64,000 nucleotides of DNA. Source: JACSRF01 sp964504445. GTDB lineage: Bacteria; Chloroflexota; Anaerolineae; Promineifilales; Promineifilaceae. The DNA is taken from assembly GCA_964504445.1 (NCBI GenBank), contig CAZDEO010000009.1:1-64000 (forward strand), given 5' to 3'. The notes beneath the pieces were generated by a model that was not told the DNA's origin, did not search any database, and was given only the letters and a program-made list of their open reading frames with translations. Below, one piece after another: positions 59,913-64,000 of this stretch; the first letter of the stretch is position 1, and the number at the start of each line of letters is the position of its first letter. Made by a program: the position numbers and the translations under genes.

Positions 59913-62039
59913 TTAAGTTACGACAATCAACCCCGGCTCCAGGCCAAAGGGTAAATATTCTTCTAGGCGGATACGTAAATTAGTCTCGCGCTGGGGCTGC
60001 TGCAAACGGCAAAAAGCCCCCATTTCTGCGCCATCCTCGGCGCCCGTACGAATTTCTACTGCGCAGCGCTGGCTCAACTGCCCAAACGCCGGGTCGCCAT
60101 AATGTACCGAGCTAAACGCGGGGCGCAATCGCGCCAGCACCGGAGCCTTGTGCTGAAGGGGCAGCGCTTCTACTGACCCATAGCCCAGTTCAGCCGCTTT
60201 CTGCGCCAGGGCCAGGTCGGGCTGGCAGCGGTAGCGACGCGGCGTCACCGATTGGGGCGGCGCGTAGCAAAAGCGTAGGCAGCCACTTTGCCGCCGCGTG
60301 ACGCGCACCCGATCATTAAAAATCGTTTCCGAAGCCGTCAATTCCTTGACATGCACCTGGCCCCACAGCGTGACCCGTTCCAGGACGGTGGGCGGCCCGG
60401 GTTTGTCAGCGTCATCGTTGGCGGCAATGGCGGGCTGCGCACTGCCGGCCACGTCAGGGGCGGCGATCAGGCTGTCGCGCACCGCCAGCCCGGCGCAGCC
60501 CGCAGGCAGACGAATGGGTCCCAGGATGCTGTTGTCTACCGTGACCGTCAGATCGGCAAACTGGTGGCAGGGGGTGTCCAGCACAATACTGTCTAAGTCT
60601 GGATAGCGGGGGCTGCCATCTTCGTTGAGCCGCCGGCCGGGGACCAGGGTGCAATGCTGGATGTGCAGGTTGATGTCGCCGCACAGCTCCAGGCGGCCTT
60701 CCACCAACAGCCCGTTAAGCACCATATCTGCATCGCCATCAGAGGCGGTCACAAGCCACTGCCCCACCGGGCGCACGGTGGGGCGCAGCCCGTCGGCAGC
60801 CTGGATGATGAGACGGCCGTTTTCCGGCAGCGCCATCTCCAACAAGCCCCCATACACCTGGTTATCGCCAATTTCAATGAGACAGGGCGGGCGGCCAGCA
60901 TCCTCCCAAACCGTCAGCGCTGCCTGCAGCGTTTTTAGGGGCTTGGCCTTGGCCACTTCCAGCTTCAAGCCATTGGGTGGCGTATCGTGAAGGGTTTTGC
61001 GCCGGCTGTAGGGGCCGCTGCCCAGGTCGTCGCTAAAGCCATAGTTGTAAAACACAGTCAATTTAGGCGGCGCTTCCCCTGGTGGAAAGGCAACGCGCCC
61101 GGTTCCTACGTCTATGCCTACCTTGCCAGGGGGCGGGTCGCGCCAGGTTGCCAAATTCTGGCAAAAGATGCGAGACAGGGGAATGAGGGTGTCTGGGGTG
61201 GCCAGGGCACCTTCATACAGAGCAAAGCTCTTGTCTGGCCCGTAGTAATCGCCCGGATTGAAGTAAAAGGCGGCTGGGCGAATGGGGCCGGGCACGTGCA
61301 GTTCGGTAGCCAGCCCCGTGGGGTCTGCTTCCCGTTCGGGGTTTGTAAAGAGCGGAGCCACGTTGCCCAAAATGCTGAAGTAGAAGCCGTTGGGGTAACT
61401 GGGCGCCGGTTGCGCGGGAACGGCCGTTAACGGGTACTGCTGCAGGCGCCACAGAAAAAAATTGATTTTACGAATATTGTAGCGGCCCACCAACTGATCC
61501 GTGGGACGCACGTCAACCATATGGCTCAGGGTATCAAAAGGGCCATCCAGCCGGTCTACGCTGTCCATGTCGCGCAGGTTCACCGTGCCCACCCGGCGAA
61601 CGCTCAGAGGGGCTTGTTTCTCTGGGTCGGGCAACACATCATAGCGCAGATGGTTCAAATTTTGGGTCCAGCCCAGGTTTTCAAAGGCGGCTACGGCATG
61701 AGCACCCCAGCCGGTAATATCGCGGGCCAGTTCTTCCAGCATGGGCAGCACGCCTTTGCGCCGCCGGTAGTAGATGGTCTTGGCCACGTCAGCGCGCCGC
61801 CCCAGGGTAATCTCGTACAGGGGATTGTTGCCCACCAGATCGCCGATGTAGGGAATCACCCAATCCGCACAGGTTTCAATGAAGAAATCATCCCATAGGC
61901 CGTCCACATCGCGCTTGATGACGTCGGCCTGGGCGCTGATAATGTTTAGCAGCGCGCGCAGCGGATACCCTTGCTCCGCATCCCGCATTCGGTAAAAAAC
62001 GGGCAGATGTTCGTATAGGTCAATGGCTGGTGTGCTCAT
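59913..62039 (-). CDS. phage tail protein I-like baseplate protein with beta-helix extension
   Basis: 708 residues. The N-terminal third (STPAIDLYEHLPVFYRMRDAEQ.., FIETCADWVIPYIGDLVG, RRRKGVLPMLEELARDITGW) is a tail protein I/gpI-like baseplate wedge domain, as in Afp12/Pvc12 of extracellular injection systems. The remainder is a separate beta-rich region with stacked turns (MVLNGLLVEGRLELCGDINLHIQHCTLV; VTVDNSILGPIRL; VLERVTLWGQVHVKEL), echoing the beta-helix of its neighbour. Both proteins end in similar sequences about reaching the target. GAGGAGA precedes the ATG. The preceding baseplate gene ends 13 bases upstream. Confidence 0.87.
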   Translation of the reverse strand: MSTPAIDLYEHLPVFYRMRDAEQGYPLRALLNIISAQADVIKRDVDGLWDDFFIETCADWVIPYIGDLVGNNPLYEITLGRRADVAKTIYYRRRKGVLPMLEELARDITGWGAHAVAAFENLGWTQNLNHLRYDVLPDPEKQAPLSVRRVGTVNLRDMDSVDRLDGPFDTLSHMVDVRPTDQLVGRYNIRKINFFLWRLQQYPLTAVPAQPAPSYPNGFYFSILGNVAPLFTNPEREADPTGLATELHVPGPIRPAAFYFNPGDYYGPDKSFALYEGALATPDTLIPLSRIFCQNLATWRDPPPGKVGIDVGTGRVAFPPGEAPPKLTVFYNYGFSDDLGSGPYSRRKTLHDTPPNGLKLEVAKAKPLKTLQAALTVWEDAGRPPCLIEIGDNQVYGGLLEMALPENGRLIIQAADGLRPTVRPVGQWLVTASDGDADMVLNGLLVEGRLELCGDINLHIQHCTLVPGRRLNEDGSPRYPDLDSIVLDTPCHQFADLTVTVDNSILGPIRLPAGCAGLAVRDSLIAAPDVAGSAQPAIAANDDADKPGPPTVLERVTLWGQVHVKELTASETIFNDRVRVTRRQSGCLRFCYAPPQSVTPRRYRCQPDLALAQKAAELGYGSVEALPLQHKAPVLARLRPAFSSVHYGDPAFGQLSQRCAVEIRTGAEDGAEMGAFCRLQQPQRETNLRIRLEEYLPFGLEPGLIVVT

Positions 62040-62052
62040 GGTGTCTCCTCAA

Positions 62053-64000
62053 TCAAATACTTAAGCCGACGCTGATGAGCAGGTCGCCGGTTGGCGATTC
62101 GACAGCGGCCAGTTCTGTGGGGAAGATGGCTAGACGGGGTTGGGGCTGCACGGCCGTTTCTCCATGGGAAACCCGGTCGGCAGCATACTTAAATCCCAAC
62201 CGGTCAATGTCCACGGCAATGACCCCAGCCACGTCTTGCAGCACGCTGTACAAGTCGCTCAGGTGAATGGGTTGGCCCAGGTCTCGGTGGTCGAAGGCAA
62301 AATGGGCTTGCAGGGCGGCCAGGGCATTTGCCTGCACCGTTTCCGCCAGGTAATCGTCATCAATGGCGATGGCGGCCTGTACTTGCACGTAGACAGGACG
62401 ATAACTTTGCACGGTTAGCTTGCGGTGGGGGTGGCGACGGCCGTTCAAATCTGCTACCAGTGCCGTGTAAGTGTCGCTATTTACGGGAATCACAGCGCCC
62501 CTGTCCCCGGCTACGGTCAAGCACACAGCCTGTTCCAAACCATCCCAACGCCAGGCCGCCCGTGCTTTGGCTATACCCGCAAAGGCTCGTGCGGCGTCTT
62601 CAAAATCCCGCAAAGAAACAACGCGGCCAAAGGTGCGCACGGTGTTGGGCGCATTCTCACGCATTTCGGCCAGCATTTCCGGTTCTGCGCCACCCGCAGC
62701 AGGCAGGGGATTGCTGCCTTCCTTGACGCCCACCGGTTTATCCAACAGGGTTGTCAGGGTGGCTGCCGCGACGTTGCCTTCCTGGCCAATCCCCTGGCGG
62801 TAGGTGGCAACAACATTATTCTGACCGGTGGGCAGCCGCGCGCCGGTTTGCCCATCACCAAACTGCACCTGCATCTGGTTCTCGTCGTCTACGCGGGTGG
62901 TGTAGACGCGGGCATCGCCAGCCTGCCCATAGAGGGTGTCCACCTCCTGCCAGCGCACGCCGTCCACGCGAATTTCCAGGGTGCTGGCGGCGCCGTTTTT
63001 TGCCCCAGCCTGGGTCACAAAGGTAACAGGCGCTTTTTTTAGGCTGAAGGTTTGAAACTTGCTGGCGGCGTTGCCGCTACCTAGCACTTCATTGGCTATG
63101 GTTTCGCCGTGAGTGACAGCAACCACGTTGGCCTGGGCAACGGCCGTGGCCCCATCCAGGGCCGCGGTGAGCGCTTCCGTCAGGGTGATGCGTAAATGGT
63201 CACCCACAACCTGCGCTTCCTCCACCCTGGTGACCTGCACCTTTCCCGTGCCGTCACCCAGAAGGATGCGTCGCTCTGGTTCCAACAGCGCCTCCACTTC
63301 CGATGCGGAAAATTCAGGGCTGGCGGTGTTGTAGCCCCATTCCACCAGGGGCACGTACACCTGGCTCCCCTGCAGTGTGGGGGCATACCCCTTGGGCCAG
63401 AAGGTGATTTCCGGACCGGCAAGCTCATAAACCACCACGCTGCGCAAGGATCCAATTGCCTGGAAGGAATCGGCCAGGGTTATTTGCGTCACCGTATCTT
63501 CCAGCGGACCCTTTTCAGTTTTTACCTGCACTGCGGCGGTAATGCGGGTGAGTTGGGTAAAATCGGGATTTACCAACAAAATTTGCGTGCCCGCTTTCAA
63601 ATCATCATAAAGGGTATCCAGCACCAGCCTATTGCCGGAGGGGAGATTAAATTGATACCCTTTGTCTCCTTCGTTTATTTGCCTCCATGTCATGACGGTG
63701 TCGTCATTGGTAGCGGTGGGTTTCATGTAGCTCTTGGGGGCGTCATAGCCAAAGAGGCGCATTTTGCGCACCCATTTGTAAGCCTGGGCGTTGCTCAAGG
63801 ACCAGCCGCTGCTCTGAATGGCTGGTTTCCAAGAGAGGGTGGTGCGCCAGTCAATGGCTTCTAGCGCTGTTACTTCTTTCTCTTCCACGCCAGCGGGGCT
63901 GATGAGGGGATTGCCAGTGACACGGCGCAGTACGCGGGTCAGCAGTTGCTCACCAATTTCGCGGCGGCGACCGGACGCGGTGGTCCAACTGTCTACGGCC
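62053..64000 (-). CDS. baseplate J-like protein (5' end cut by window edge)
   Basis: At least 648 residues, open through the window edge; the GTG at 63888 is an internal codon, since the frame continues upstream (VDSWTTASGRRREIGEQLL). Domains: an N-terminal part with an Ig-like stretch, the wedge core (QVQFGDGQTGARLPTGQNNVVATYRQGIGQEGNVAA), TLLDKPVGVKEGSNPLPAAGGAEPE, and the C-terminal LRDFEDAARAFAGIAKARAAWR, all characteristic of baseplate J/gp6-like proteins (Afp11/Pvc11). It forms the baseplate ring around the spike. This gene is upstream of the tail protein I gene on the minus strand, so the rest of the operon lies right of 64000. Confidence 0.88.
   Translation of the reverse strand, partial: AVDSWTTASGRRREIGEQLLTRVLRRVTGNPLISPAGVEEKEVTALEAIDWRTTLSWKPAIQSSGWSLSNAQAYKWVRKMRLFGYDAPKSYMKPTATNDDTVMTWRQINEGDKGYQFNLPSGNRLVLDTLYDDLKAGTQILLVNPDFTQLTRITAAVQVKTEKGPLEDTVTQITLADSFQAIGSLRSVVVYELAGPEITFWPKGYAPTLQGSQVYVPLVEWGYNTASPEFSASEVEALLEPERRILLGDGTGKVQVTRVEEAQVVGDHLRITLTEALTAALDGATAVAQANVVAVTHGETIANEVLGSGNAASKFQTFSLKKAPVTFVTQAGAKNGAASTLEIRVDGVRWQEVDTLYGQAGDARVYTTRVDDENQMQVQFGDGQTGARLPTGQNNVVATYRQGIGQEGNVAAATLTTLLDKPVGVKEGSNPLPAAGGAEPEMLAEMRENAPNTVRTFGRVVSLRDFEDAARAFAGIAKARAAWRWDGLEQAVCLTVAGDRGAVIPVNSDTYTALVADLNGRRHPHRKLTVQSYRPVYVQVQAAIAIDDDYLAETVQANALAALQAHFAFDHRDLGQPIHLSDLYSVLQDVAGVIAVDIDRLGFKYAADRVSHGETAVQPQPRLAIFPTELAAVESPTGDLLISVGLSI

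Larger units (their letters stand above)
81..63147. repeat. highly iterated palindrome ACGGCCGT (about 95 copies across the window)
   Basis: By eye there are about 95 exact copies, for example at 81, 1628, 10708, 10728, 19901, 21046, 30774, 37640, 46421, 46440, 54195 and 63140, about one per 0.7 kb. They occur in genes on both strands and in intergenic DNA. In proteins they appear in all frames as Thr-Ala-Val, Asn-Gly-Arg or Arg-Pro, so selection acts on the DNA. Flanks favour GAA before and TTTC after. Near-variants with T or G in place of the first A also recur. The span given is that of the first and last copies. Confidence 0.9.

Noticed and set aside
56146..64000. Calling the right-hand operon a prophage
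   Set aside because: No capsid, terminase, portal, integrase or lysis gene is seen, and the beta-helix proteins fit extracellular injection systems better; the unseen right flank could change this.

Overview
The window reads as a chromosomal segment of a free-living bacterium of moderate GC content, most likely a member of the Chloroflexota. That assignment is inferred from the overall look of the proteins and the gene mix; no rRNA or marker gene here proves it. Genes are dense, on both strands and in short operons. I saw no tRNA, rRNA, CRISPR array or insertion sequence. Positions 18721-18820 are an assembly gap of 100 N.

Layout. 1-10.7 kb: a truncated DEAD-box helicase, a secreted CAP/BACON protein, a minus-strand group (KAS III-like enzyme, acyl-CoA synthetase, Fe-S photolyase), a possible nuclease-like protein, a methyltransferase interrupted by two tandem TGA codons, a double VOC protein and a VapBC toxin-antitoxin pair with a clear operator. 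10.7-19.3 kb: a giant alpha-2-macroglobulin, two membrane proteins and an Asn/Asp-repeat lipoprotein that spans the assembly gap. 19.4-29.4 kb: an AEC transporter, pyrF, an RNase II-like enzyme, a GNAT-like protein, then a protein-quality-control block (ClpB, DnaJ-like, Hsp20) and a lipoprotein. 29.7-38.1 kb: a thioredoxin/TPR protein, a four-gene ABC-2 exporter operon, an acetyltransferase plus arginase-family pair, UspA, and a thioredoxin-VKOR fusion. 38.6-46.4 kb: one plus-strand operon, hdrC-hdrB-hdrA-mvhD-mvhG-mvhA-protease-cNMP sensor, which would build a cytoplasmic [NiFe]-hydrogenase/heterodisulfide-reductase-type electron-bifurcating complex. 46.6-56.1 kb: a deazaflavin-dependent reductase, lactate dehydrogenase, a response regulator, an MFS transporter with a frameshifted C-terminus, a YpdA-like disulfide reductase and a large TPR-PAS hybrid histidine kinase. 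56.1-64 kb: the 3' end of a contractile-injection (phage-tail-like) operon that runs off the right edge: baseplate protein, tail protein I and a 1.25-kDa-residue-class beta-helix protein.

The most striking signal is not a gene. The palindrome ACGGCCGT occurs about 95 times by eye, roughly once per 0.7 kb against about one or two expected. It is found in all reading frames and between genes, much as HIP1 is in cyanobacteria. In two places it builds hairpins, including an intrinsic terminator made of two copies. A second, quite different signal is a dispersed intergenic repeat of 66-96 bp with four copies. Several genes carry a -10 hexamer 6-8 bases before the start codon and no Shine-Dalgarno sequence, which suggests leaderless transcripts alongside ordinary SD-led ones.
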